Source: Adiantum capillus-veneris
Lineage: Eukaryota > Streptophyta > Polypodiopsida > Polypodiales > Pteridaceae
Assembly: GCA_014529385.2 (NCBI GenBank)
Contig: JABFUD020000222.1
Location: 1 to 53,084, forward strand
Direction: 5' to 3'
DNA: 53,084 nt
The notes under the pieces are model-generated. The model worked only from the letters and a program-made list of their open reading frames with translations. It did no database searches and was not told the origin of the DNA. A program made the translations under genes and the position numbers. Of the stretch, positions 25,265 to 35,572 are shown piece after piece; the first letter of the stretch is position 1; every line of letters begins with the position of its first letter.

Positions 25265-25394
25265 TGTAAAACCCTGGGAATTTCCGTGAACAATCCTCCA
25301 CCCAACCACCCTTTTATAGCCCCTTGGCTTGCAGGATCCCTTCTCCACTGGGCAGCCGAGGTCCTTGACCTCCATGGTGGCCCTTGGCCTGGCA
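25265..25394 (-). mobile_element. Element D 5' LTR (130 bp) with promoter
   Basis: Transcription would run leftward. A canonical GGGGCTATAAAAGGG box lies at 25309-25323 on the minus strand, so a start about 25-30 bases downstream would fall near 25285. The box is identical in the other LTR. Confidence 0.85.
25311..25318 (-). promoter_or_regulatory. TATA box of element D
   Basis: TATAAAAG on the minus strand in a GC-rich context, conserved in both LTRs (other copy 20028-20035). Confidence 0.7.
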
Positions 25395-25399
25395 ACAAG

Positions 25400-27154
25400 C
25401 TACTACAACTAATACACATGCTAGAGAGGCTATAGAGACCACACCACAGACCGTGAGCACACTAGACATGGATGTTGCTAGATCACATGCATCAAATATG
25501 ATGGTGAGTCATATATCACCACCTAGAGACACCACATGAAGATAGAGTTTCCACAACGAGCAAAGAGCACCATATTGAGCTTGTGCTACATTTCTTAGGA
25601 TATGGAGGAGTCATGCCTTGGTTTTTTGACCTTAATGGAAATTTGTACACCAAAGGCACCTTCTCGGATGACATTGACCCTTCAATATGGTAGGTAGTTA
25701 GAGTTCAAAGATGTCACCTTGGTTTGCGACTGAGTTCTTCACTAATGAGCTCAAGCCCCACATACATGTCCCTACCGATTAGCCCATACAATGTTCTAGA
25801 TAGAGTACATCTTGATGATTGTTTGGACACAACAGATACATCCTAGGATAGTGCAATTACGTAGGCTAGAGCACACATTGACTTATGTTGATGGTTATGG
25901 ACGTAGATATTGATGAGAGAAAAGCACATGACATTTTGAGCCAGCCATGAGTCTTATGGTATATCTTGTTTGAGATCCTTGCGATAGGATTTATAGGGAC
26001 AAAAATGGTACTCAATATCTCTTGATGATGGGATTGCCCTATTCTCTACGGCATGACCATGATCCTATAGCGATGACTACACATAGACCACGGACACCTA
26101 CTAGACAGACTTCCCCCACCAGGTCACCTCCCAAATTTCCATCACATAGATAGATTTTGCCTCAGAGCACAATTGATCAGTTGAGTTCTAGAGTGATTGA
26201 GATGAAGGAGAAAAATGCTCAGATTGACAGGATGAGCACACTAGAGATCACTGCCATAGTACCACCTAGAGTGACTACTATAGAGGATGCTACTTGCTCT
26301 ACATAGAAGGTACAGCCTAGTGAGAGACCCTGAGCCAGTAAAGATAGATGAGTGCTAGATTTTCTACACTTATGGATGATGCTAGTGCACCTATCATAGA
26401 GGGAGATGTCCCACTAGAGCCTAAACTTGAGGATATTGCTAATGCACATGACCATGAGAGTGTTGACATTACAACTGAGCCATTACAGACCGAGATACCT
26501 GTAGATACAATAGAGACAAAGGTTTCCATTCAAATAGATGCTCACGAGCATCCATGACCAGATTCAACAATGTTTGAGTATTTAAATTCCTCATGCAAGA
26601 TAAGGATAAATGAGGTACTTATAGACCATGACTGTCACCACCCCCCTAGAGTAGAGGTCACACCCAAGGATTCAGAGAGAAAATTTCCTAGAGTGACTCC
26701 TACCTTGAGATCCGGTAGAGCCTACCTTAGAGGATGTTCACAGGAGTAGCACTACCTATGAGCGACCTACGACATATCATGCCTATATCTCATCACAAAG
26801 AGCTTATTGTAGGGCCAGTAGACATCTTTACATGGCTTGCATGATGACACACACTAAACCATTAACTAGTGATGATACACTCATTTGGATAATTTGAGAG
26901 AAACAGTACACATGCTGGTTTATCCTAGGGTTGGCTCACATCTAGATAGTCACTAAAGGCACAGGGATTTTATAGAGGACATAGGGTTCCTAGACCACAT
27001 ACCATAGCACATCCTCATAGATCTCCTACACTTTCTTTGACCACACCCATACTACAGAGATCTAGAAAATGTTCACGACCTATAGACATGCCTGCCCATG
27101 ATGAGTGCTAACACAAGCTAGACATTCACGACCACAGGTGAGACAAGCTTGACC
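25400..27154 (+). pseudogene. Element A degenerate ORF, second part (unknown product)
   Basis: Continuation of the ORF at 19290-19981. Readable pieces include HIELVLHFLGYGGVMPWFFD (near 25575), YRDKNGTQYLLMMGLPYS (near 25996) and the acidic 70-codon piece at 26348-26557. The text is rich in Thr, Pro and charged residues and ends near TPTLRSGRAY (about 26700) before further decay. The YRDK...LLMMGLPYS phrase resembles the first part's YDKATYTLLCGLCYS, suggesting an old internal duplication. B interrupts at 27159. No RT or integrase motif is visible, and I do not assign a function. Confidence 0.45.
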
Positions 27155-27576
27155 TAAATTGTCATAAAATCTAATATCTAACCAACCCAAATTATTTTCT
27201 CATATTAAACTAATCATTTAATGTGGGAGAATAGACGGGAACAAGGGGTGGAATATAGACATGTGCTTATGGGTCTATATCAACACGGGGCCAATGGTAA
27301 AGGGGTCCAAATAAAAGATGATCTGTCAAAGAGCAAGGCTAGATAATGGAGCTTAAACACCTTACGGTTAGCTTCATTAAAGACCTCCAAAGGTAAGTGT
27401 TAAAAAGTCCTTTGACCCTAGGTAAGCGAGGGTTGTGCTTGAGGTGGGAACCCGGCCCGAGCTTGAGGTGCTTGTCGTGCTTGCTGGCTAAGGTGCTTGA
27501 GGTGATTTTCTTGCTTGCTGGCTAAGGTGCTTGAGGTACTTGAGGTGCTTAATTACTAAGGTGCTAAGGTGCTTGA

Positions 27577-27600
27577 GGGGGGGGGGGGGGGGGGGGGGGG
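27577..27600. repeat. Poly-G run, 24 bases
   Basis: The matching place in the 3' LTR (44734-44739) has six G, so the tract expanded in this copy or is an assembly artefact. Confidence 0.9.
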
Positions 27601-28016
27601 TAAGGTGTTCAAATTCAATGCATATCCTACACAAGGGGGGCAAGCCCTCATTCTAGGGGCTAGAGAGAGAACACACACACGCTCACACAAGGAAAACTTG
27701 GTACAAAGAAAGGAGATAGGACACTTGTCAAGCTCCTCCTCATGTTGCCCTCATAGTGGTCCTAAAGCCTATTGGGTAGCCTCCCAAGGGCTCCAATGAT
27801 AATTTAGTTGATTTAATTAATTGTCATTGCATTTATCAAGTCCTCTCTCTCAAAGTGGAAAGGGGGACACTTGTCCCAAGACTAACCTTGTTGCTTGATA
27901 TGCACTAAGTCTGTAATTGGCCAAGCTTGAGGAGGTCCAATAATATGAAAGATAGTGCTAGAAGAGGGGGTCGACCAAAGCAAGGAAGGGGATTACTTGG
28001 GGGGTATACTCTTCCA

Positions 28017-28017
<1 letters not shown>

Positions 28018-28063
<46 letters not shown>
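28018..28063. repeat. (CT)n microsatellite in element B 5' LTR
   Basis: About 22 units. The homologous place in the 3' LTR (about 45257-45288) carries (CA)n followed by a shorter (CT)n. Confidence 0.93.
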
Positions 28064-28066
<3 letters not shown>

Positions 28067-28735
28067 GTGTGAAGTTCAAAGTACAAGAGCTCCATCTCCT
28101 TCTCCAAGCTAGTAGGGAAATTGCTAACAATCTTGGCTATGGAATGAAAAATCCAACCAAGAGCCATGCTTCAATGCTTAAGCTTTCCATCCTCTCCATC
28201 TTCATTACTATGATATTATGTATGCTAGCAGGAAGAGTGATGTGATAAAATGAGGAACTACTTCTTTCTCCTATCAATGTTTCTTCTTCCTCTTCCCTAC
28301 CCTCATTCCCCGCTAGCGCTCTCCACCTTTGAAGGTGTTTGAGGCCTTGGGACTGAGGCGAGGGATAGTTAATGCTTTTTACAAAGTCTATGTTATGCTC
28401 GTGATGCATGAAGCTTTCCATATTCATTGCATCCCCTAGGTCACAAGGACCACAAATATTGTATTGTACCAAGTCTCTCTTGATGGACGAACCTATAATA
28501 AAAAAGTCTATTGGAAGGGGGACCGGCTCCACATAAATCCAGTCCTGTTGTCAAGTTCTCTAAAATCTCTCTCTTGCAAAAGTGTTGTTCATGCGAAGTT
28601 AATCAAGTACTATGGTTATGTGGCTACCATCAATTAATTTCACCCTGTATGTTCTCAAAGTAGTCTCACAAAAATATTCTTTCTAATTCTCTTAATTCCA
28701 CTATTCTCAAAGTACATAGGCCATTTCCATTACAT

Positions 28736-28747
28736 TGGTATCAGAGC
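28736..28747 (+). promoter_or_regulatory. Element B primer-binding site (tRNA-iMet)
   Basis: TGGTATCAGAGC, a perfect match to the site complementary to plant initiator-Met tRNA, one base after the LTR. Confidence 0.93.
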
Positions 28748-29134
28748 TATTGGTTTCTCTTTTCTTGCTTAAGAAGAGAGGTCCTCATGAAAGGTTGGGC
28801 CTATTTATTTCAATAGGCTAATTGGGATAGGGATCTATTATCTTGGTTGAGAAGGACTTAGTTTGAGGTACACCGTTGGGAACTATAGTCTTAATAATGG
28901 AGTCTCCCGGGGCTTGCCTTTGGATTTACCATTATTGAGCTATGAGCAAGCTCAACAAGAACCACAATCAACCGAGCAATGTTAGAACCTCTCCACTAGT
29001 ATTTGCAATTAACAATGTTTAAACCACAGGTGTGGCTACTTGAGGACTGATTTTCAAAGGTAAACAAGAGTAGCGAGACTAAGGTTTTTGAGGGTACTAA
29101 AGCACAAAGTATTCTATAAAGAAGTATATTTAGC

Positions 29135-31780
29135 ATGGCTGAAAATAAGCAAAGAGTGTAGAATGAACATTGAGAACTTTGATTTTGCACATGAAGGTGA
29201 TAATAACGATGCCGCCATGTTTGCTAATAATTACCTTGTTACTAGGTTGCAGCAAGCTATGGGCAACCCTTCTTTGCAAGCCAAAGTTACTCAACAACTG
29301 CATGCGTATGGGATTTTCCTTCCTCTCCGAGAGGAAAGAGGGCTTAGGATGCCTCTTGATGAGACCCCCAAAAGAAGACTCTCTCCCATACGAGAGGAGG
29401 AATCCAAAGAACGAGAAAATAATGAATCCTTGATTTAACACTAGGTTGGTAATGGGACACTTTTATGTCCTGTTAAGTGACCATTTTCCTTGAATTATGT
29501 CAAGAGTTTCAAAATGGATTTTGAGGTGTGATCTATCTAGAAAGTTGTCTCATGAGCTGAAAAAAACTTGACATTTTTTTGAAATATCAATTCCATCTTT
29601 AACCTTGTCCTTGCACAACATTTCACAACCTAAACTGTGTGAAAAAACGAGTCCTGTTTTTGGCTTTTTTCAACTTTTTGCAACTATACCACTCTAGAAT
29701 TCATGTTTGTGAGGTCTATAATGCTAGAAAACTATCTTTAGTAGTCCTCAACATGTCTTGGTGCTTCTAGGGAGAAATAAATGTTAAAGTTGTAAGTTAT
29801 GACCAAATTACAAAAATTGTTAGATACTGTTTTTTAGCCAATTTTAGCTCTTCTATGATTTTTTTGGTGGCTTTCATGATATCCAAATGCAGTTTTGATT
29901 TTGTATGTCGCATATTGTAACATAAAACTAATATTCCTTGAGTTTTGGGGCACCTAATACCCTATTTTTCATAGTACATAACGATGGTTGATTAATTCAA
30001 TTATAAAAGAAAACAAAACATTCTAGTATATCAAGTATAGCTTTTTCAATATTACTAGTTTCTTGTGAGAACTATATGCATTTTGTAGGTAGTAACCATA
30101 TCTAGTCATAAGCATCAAATTTGGCTAGATATTGAATAATTTTTATGGGATTCTACAACTCATAATGTTGAACCCACTGTTTTCATGTTTGCTGTATTTA
30201 GCACTTCATCTTTGTCCCCAAGATTCCTCTTGGTAAGAGATGTATTATTCTTTTGACATGCTCCATGGATCCTTATGAACCTAAAGGACAACAAGGAACT
30301 AAGAAAACATGCATATATTATTTGTATTGAGCATGGCTATAGAAACTTTGATGATAGATTTGCAGAATGGGAAAAAATCAACTTTTTTGTACCTATTTCT
30401 TTTGGCAAAACAAAAAATAGTGAGTGAGAATCAATCATATGTTCTGATCACCAACCACTGAAGTTAACCAGGGAATTTATCTCAAGTCCTACAAAAATCC
30501 CTAATCTTATTTTTATGCAACAAAACGTAAGAAATGACTGTTTTGATGAAAATGTACTGGTCCATAAACTTTGGAGGCTTGGGGTGACCAAAAGATGAGA
30601 CATTTTACAAGTTTCTTATTTTTTCCATGTGTAGTAGGCCTTGAACTATAACCTCATGAAAGGATTTCACAAAATGAGTGGATCTACTATGGTTTTGGAG
30701 GTTTTTTTCAAAACCCTGAAAGGACACTTTTATGTCCTGTTAGATTACCAACCTAGTGTTAAGTTCCTATGAAGATGTGGCTCCACAAAGACGGCGGTCT
30801 AGACGGTCGCCAACTCCTCCCAAGAGGAAACGGTCAACCCATAGACCTTCTCCTCGTCACTCCAAAATGGAAGAGAGGAAACAAAGGAAGAAAAGGGCAA
30901 GAAAGAGGTCACCCACTTCTCCTTCTTATTCACCTTCCTCCTCTTCCGACAAAAGCTATGGATATTGTCCTAGAGAATACAAGAGGGGAGGACATTGCAA
31001 ATCTTACCTTGTATGGCAAAGGTCACCAAAGCTCAATAAGTTCAAAGAGGGAGGAAAGAGTATCTCTTTTCTCACCTATGATGGCACCTTTGGTGCTATC
31101 GACAAAGTATTCATCCAGAAATTTGATGCGGCCTTTGGAGACGAGGGCTTTACAGAGTCCTCCAAGCGACACCATGTAGCTATGCACTTCCAAAAAATGG
31201 CTGGTCAATGATGGGCTAGCATTCATTGCAATGGAAAATCCCCAAAGACATGGAAAACTCTATGAGTTTCCATCATGAAGCAATTCCTTGCAAGCGACGC
31301 AAAGGACAAAGTGCTTACCAAATGGCAAAGTTTGAAGCTTCTCTCCCATGAGTCTATCCACAAATATGGATTTACATCTCAAGGCTACTATCTTCCAAAA
31401 GATAGAATTCGTCGAGAAAAAGCAACAATTCTGTGTAGGATTACCTGAAGAGATGGTTGAGTACGTCAACTCCCAATGGCCTGGTTCTATCAGTGAAGTA
31501 ATCCACCACACTATGGCTTCTTCTGGCATCAATTTCCAACAAGGGGCTAGACAGAATGTCAAGCCCATGGAAACCAAAGACAAAAGTGATGCAAAGGGGA
31601 AAACCAATGCCCAAAATTCATCTCAAGGCAATTCCAACAACAACAACAACAATCGGTCCAAGGAGAAGGGAGTTTACAAAGGTAAAAATAAAATCTCTCC
31701 TTAAGATATTGAAGCTTTTTGCAAGGACCACAAATGTGTTAAGTGTGGGGAGCAAGGACATGGCTATCGTTCCTGCCCCA
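29135..31780 (+). pseudogene. Element B gag (split by a 1.3-kb insertion)
   Basis: Begins at ATGGCTGAAAAT and frameshifts near 29158. It continues as IENFDFAHEGDNNDAAMF and RLQQAMGNPSLQ, parallel to element C. The TTAA-flanked element interrupts at 29438. From about 30763 an Arg/Ser-rich linker follows (KKRARKRSPTSPSYSP), then the capsid-like part (GGKSISFLTYDGTFGA, FDAAFGDEGFTESSK) to a stop at 31209. After another frameshift the text resumes at 31348 (FCVGLPEEMVEYVNSQ). A perfect CCHC knuckle CVKCGEQGHGYRSC lies at about 31735-31776. Gag would package the element's RNA in cytoplasmic particles. The linker and capsid pieces match element C closely, which confirms the reading. Confidence 0.9.
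29439..30758. mobile_element. TTAA-flanked inverted-repeat element (1320 bp, non-coding)
   Basis: Perfect 15-bp terminal inverted repeats, CACTAGGTTGGTAAT at 29439-29453 and its complement at 30744-30758. Both are bordered by TTAA (29435-29438, 30759-30762). A 21-bp direct repeat starting GGACACTTTTATG and ending CTGTTA lies just inside each end (29455-29475, 30722-30742). The flanks are gag of element B, so the ends are well placed. No ORF of note lies inside. The TTAA duplication is the hallmark of piggyBac-type elements; the CACTA start would suggest En/Spm, but no 3-bp duplication fits. I treat the superfamily as open. Confidence 0.85.
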
Positions 31781-33554
31781 AGAGAAATGCCTACAATGAG
31801 AATCCTAGAGATTCCACCATCAAAGCTCCAAAAGAGGATTCTCATTGCAAAGGTTCACCTCTCTCCTATGCTTGGGGAAAGGTAAGGGAGCATGATGGAT
31901 TCATCTTGTTTGACCTTGGCTGTACTCACAACTTCATATCAATGGAGTTGGCCACCAAGTTGGGCATTCAAGCTTTTGAGATGGGAGATACTAGAACAGC
32001 CGACATAGCTTTCAAGGGACAACAAGCCTTTGCTACTCCCTTAATTGGGAAATTGAGGCTTCATGTCCAAAGCTACGTCAACAAAGAAGACTTTTTCATC
32101 TCTCCTCTCTAACATGAGGATGCTATCCTAGGGGCACCATGGTTCAACCGCATGGCTACCAACATGAAATTCCCTGAAAGGAGAATTTACTTCACCTATA
32201 GGGAAAAGAACTTGTATATAGATGCTAGTGAGTCTGGTCGTACTATACCACCTGTAAATCCTCCTGCTTTTGATAAATCAATGAAGAGCCCAATTTTTGC
32301 GTGCATGATCTTTGTCAAAGAGTCCGTAAAAGATCCTAATGTCTCATCAAATGTAAATGTTAGGAATCAAGAAGAGTTAGACTTGTCTAATTTTCTAAAA
32401 GCATTCCAAGATGTGTTCATTGATGATATCTCTATGGACTTACCTCCAAAAGGAGGGGATGATGACCATCAAATTGAGCTCCTACCAAGAAGCTCACCAC
32501 CTAACAAACCTCCTTATCAAGTTTCCCAAGCTCAACAAGAGGAGATCATGAGGCAAGTACAAGAATTGGTAGACAAAGGGATGGTGAGGCCTAACTCCTC
32601 TCCCTTTTGTTCTCCATTCCTTTTAGTGAAAAAGAAAGATGGTACATACCGCGTGTGTGTGGACTATCGAGCAGTAAACCATATCACTATCAAAAATAGA
32701 TTTTCCGTGCCTCAGGTAGAAGATCTTTTTGATAAGCTACAAGGATCTACCTACGTCAGTAGGACTGACCTTAAAAGTGGCTATCATTAAATAAGGATAG
32801 TGGATGAATATATTCCAAAGACCGCGTTTCGTACAATGTTTGTTCGTTATGAGTATCTAGTCATGCCTTTTGGCTTGGCTAATGCACTAGCCACATTTAA
32901 TCATTTAATGGAGAAATTCTTTAGACCGTACTGCAAATTCACTAGAGTGTTCTGTGATGATATCATCATCTACTTCAAGTCCTTGGAGGAACACAAGCAA
33001 CATATCCAAGTGTTTTTCAAGCATTGAGGGAGAACAAGTTTTTTCTCAATCAAAAGAAAAGGGAATTTTTCCTTCAAGAGATTCAATAGTTAGGTCCTAT
33101 TATCTCACAAGATGGTATCCAAATGGATCCATCAAAGTTAGAGGTAATAAAAGCATGGCCTAATCCAATAAATCTACATGAGTTAAGAATCTTTATTGGT
33201 ATGTATGCATACTATAGACGCTTCATAGTAAGATTCTCTCAAATAGTAGGACCATTACATCACTTAACAAAGAAAAATTTTAAGTACTCATGGACTGCTA
33301 AGGAGAAAAATGATTTTGACAAGCTCAAAAAGAAGCCATTTGAGGTCAATGTGATGCTTGTGGTGATTGCCTTGGAGCAGCCTTGCTTCAAGAAGTGCAT
33401 GCCATAGCATATGAGAGCCGAAGGCTCAATATGGATGAACGGGTCTTGGGAATTTATGAGAAAGAGCTTTTAGTTGTTCTACATGCCCTAGACACATGGA
33501 AGCACTACCTATTGGGGACTCCATTTATTTTACGAATAGACCACCAAAGTCTCA
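31781..33554 (+). pseudogene. Element B protease and reverse transcriptase
   Basis: Frame 31348-33027 stays open except for three stops (31702, 32110, 32788). Protease: FDLGCTHNFISMELATKLG at 31906, where the usual D-S/T-G is degraded to D-L-G. RT: the linker ([18 protein letters not shown], about 32490), then [49 protein letters not shown] and VMPFGLANALATFNHLME; the YxDD site reads FCDDIIIY near 32950. After a frameshift near 33027 the RT end and connection follow (MDPSKLEVIKAWPNPINLHE from 33123). Relative to element C a piece is deleted near 33335. RNase H starts and is cut at RIDHQSL by element C (33554). Clearly non-functional. Confidence 0.92.
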
Positions 33555-33928
33555 TGTCATAATAATCAATATCTAATTCTCCTAAACGATTTTCTCATGT
33601 TAAACTGATCATTTAATATGGGGAAGTGCCAGGGGAGAAAAAGCTAGAATATTGGTTAAGCTAGCAGACCGGCCACAGTAGGGATCCAAAGGAGGGAAAA
33701 TAGGGATCCAAAGGGGTGTCCATCTGCAAAAGAGCCATGTGCAAAAATGGGCTAAAAAGACCCTAAAGTTCATCCCATTAAGACTTCCAAAATGCTAAGG
33801 TTCCAAAATTCAAAGGTTGGTCCAAAGGTCAACCATGGGGGAATTGGATGCTTTGTGTGTGTCAAAAAAGTCTTTACAAATCCCTACTTAAAGGGGGCGA
33901 GCCTTGCTTGTAGGGGATGAGAGAGAAA

Positions 33929-33961
<33 letters not shown>

Positions 33962-35155
33962 GCTCCCTTTACACAAAGGGAATGAGGGACACATGTCAGC
34001 TCCCTAGGCCAAATGCCCACAAGGTGTACCCAATTACTATTGGATGGCCTTAGAGGTGGACCAATGAGAATTAGTCTAGAGTAAATCTAGTATAATTAAT
34101 TTAAAAACACTTAATAATAGAACCAATGAGAATTAAGTCCTCTAGAAGACTATTGGACAGTCTCCTAAGGGGTCCAATGAGCATTCAGCAGCCCAATGGC
34201 TTGCCTGATTCCTATTGGCCAGGAGGCAAAGGGGTCCAATGAGAGTTTAGCTGAATTATTAAATTACCTAAAGCTCTCACAAAAGGGGAAAGGGGGACAC
34301 ATGTTAGAAGGCTATCACTTATGGTGCTTAAATGTCATTGGCTAGCCCTAGGGAGGTCCAATGAGAGGATAGCAAGAGCAAATAGCAAGAGAGGTCGCCC
34401 AAGAGAGAGAGGGGGCTGATTTTTGAAAGGCATTATCACACACACACTCACACAATCTCATGTGTGAAGTAAAGAATACTCTCTCTCCTTCTCCATCTTT
34501 AAATGGAAAGCTTACTACCTACTCTAAGTTTGTGAGAAGGGAGGCCTACACCAACAACTCTTGGCTTTGAGATGCAAATCCAACCAAGATCCAAGCTTCA
34601 ATGCATGCTCATCTCCTCTACCATGCTAATTACTAAGCTAAGCTATGCTAATATGAGTGATTATGTGAGGAGATGTACATCTTTCTCGTAAGAATACTCC
34701 TTATTCCTCTCAATCTACTCTCATACCCTGCTAGCTCTCACCATCTTTGAAGGTGTGTGAGGTCTTGGGTTTGAGACCGGAGATAATTGATGTTGTGTTT
34801 GCTAAGTGTTTTGCGTAGTGCATGAAGCTTTCATCTTCATTGCACTAGCTAGTTTTGAAGGAACACAAAGAATTGTATTGTACAATGTCTCTCTTGATGG
34901 GAGAAACCATAATACAAAGCCTTTTGGAGGAGGGACCGGCTCCATGCAAATCTGGTCCTCAACTGTTGTCAATAGATTAATTTCTTTGTCTTTTGAAAGT
35001 ATTTTTCATGCTATCTAACTAGGTGTTACGCTTTTTGTTGCTCTCTCCAACCAAGCACTCTTGTAATTTTCATTAGGAATCTATTCTAATGAAATGCCCA
35101 CTATGTTCATGCTAATTTCCGCTACGCACAAGTTTTTAGGCCATTAAATGTTACA
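33555..35155 (+). mobile_element. Element C 5' LTR (1601 bp)
   Basis: Carries four inverted CCAAT pairs between 34039 and 34365, (CA)n at about 33931-33960, and a GGACCGG/CTGGTCC hairpin near 34933-34958. Confidence 0.95.
34039..34365 (+). promoter_or_regulatory. Four phased inverted CCAAT pairs in element C LTR
   Basis: ATTGG at 34039, 34152, 34214 and 34337 is followed by CCAATGAG at 34061, 34174, 34236 and 34358, a start-to-start spacing of 22, 22, 22 and 21. A lone CCAATGAG lies at 34123. The 3' LTR repeats this, e.g. 41309/41331. Inverted CCAAT boxes bind NF-Y in plants and animals, so a promoter or enhancer role is inference. Confidence 0.6.
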
Positions 35156-35156
35156 T

Positions 35157-35168
35157 TGGTATCAGAGC
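35157..35168 (+). promoter_or_regulatory. Element C primer-binding site (tRNA-iMet)
   Basis: TGGTATCAGAGC one base after the LTR, identical to element B. Confidence 0.95.
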
Positions 35169-35572
35169 ACAAGGTTTATCTTTTCTTGCTCAAGAAGGGA
35201 GGTCCTCAAGCTAGCTATAAATGGTTGGTATTATTAATTGCATGTGAGTAAGTAGAATAGGGATTTTTCAGCCTTGCAGTACGCCTGCCTTCGTGCAGCT
35301 AACGGGGCATCACCGTCGAGAGCTATGGTCTTAATAGTGGATTCCTACGGGGATTGCCTACGGCTTAACCACTATTGAGCTATTAGAAGCTTGACAGGAG
35401 CCGGTGCTGTTTTGGTGTTGAATGACCCTCTCTTCTATTCCTTGCAATTAATGGTATTCGAGCCATAGGTACAGTAGCTTGAGTGCTTTTTTTAAAGGGG
35501 TAAAGAGGAGTAGCAACTAGGGCTTGAAGTGCCAAAGTACACCTAAAAAGTTTACACCTAAAAGTTGTTAGA

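Larger units (their letters stand above)
19982..25394 (-). mobile_element. Element D: short-LTR retroelement, minus strand
   Basis: Two direct repeats (19982-20121 and 25265-25394, 140 and 130 bp) carry TG...CA ends and are flanked by perfect ACAAG duplications (19977-19981, 25395-25399). The primer site TGGTATCAGAG reads on the minus strand directly inside the right LTR, and a G-rich tract reading GGGGGGTGTAA abuts the left one, so the element runs right to left. About 5.1 kb of interior shows no gag, RT, RNase H or integrase in any frame I read. LTR size is TRIM-like, but the interior is longer than usual for TRIMs. A decayed copia element or a non-autonomous derivative are both possible. 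Confidence 0.85.
27160..28734 (+). mobile_element. Element B 5' LTR (1575 bp)
   Basis: Contains a GCTTGAGGTGCT-type minisatellite (about 27437-27577), a 24-base G run (27577-27600), (CT)n (28018-28063) and two inverted CCAAT pairs (27771/27793 and 27916/27937). Confidence 0.93.

Noticed and set aside
29439-30758. Calling this a CACTA (En/Spm) element
   Set aside because: The ends start CACTA, but no matching 3-bp duplication exists; TTAA fits both sides.
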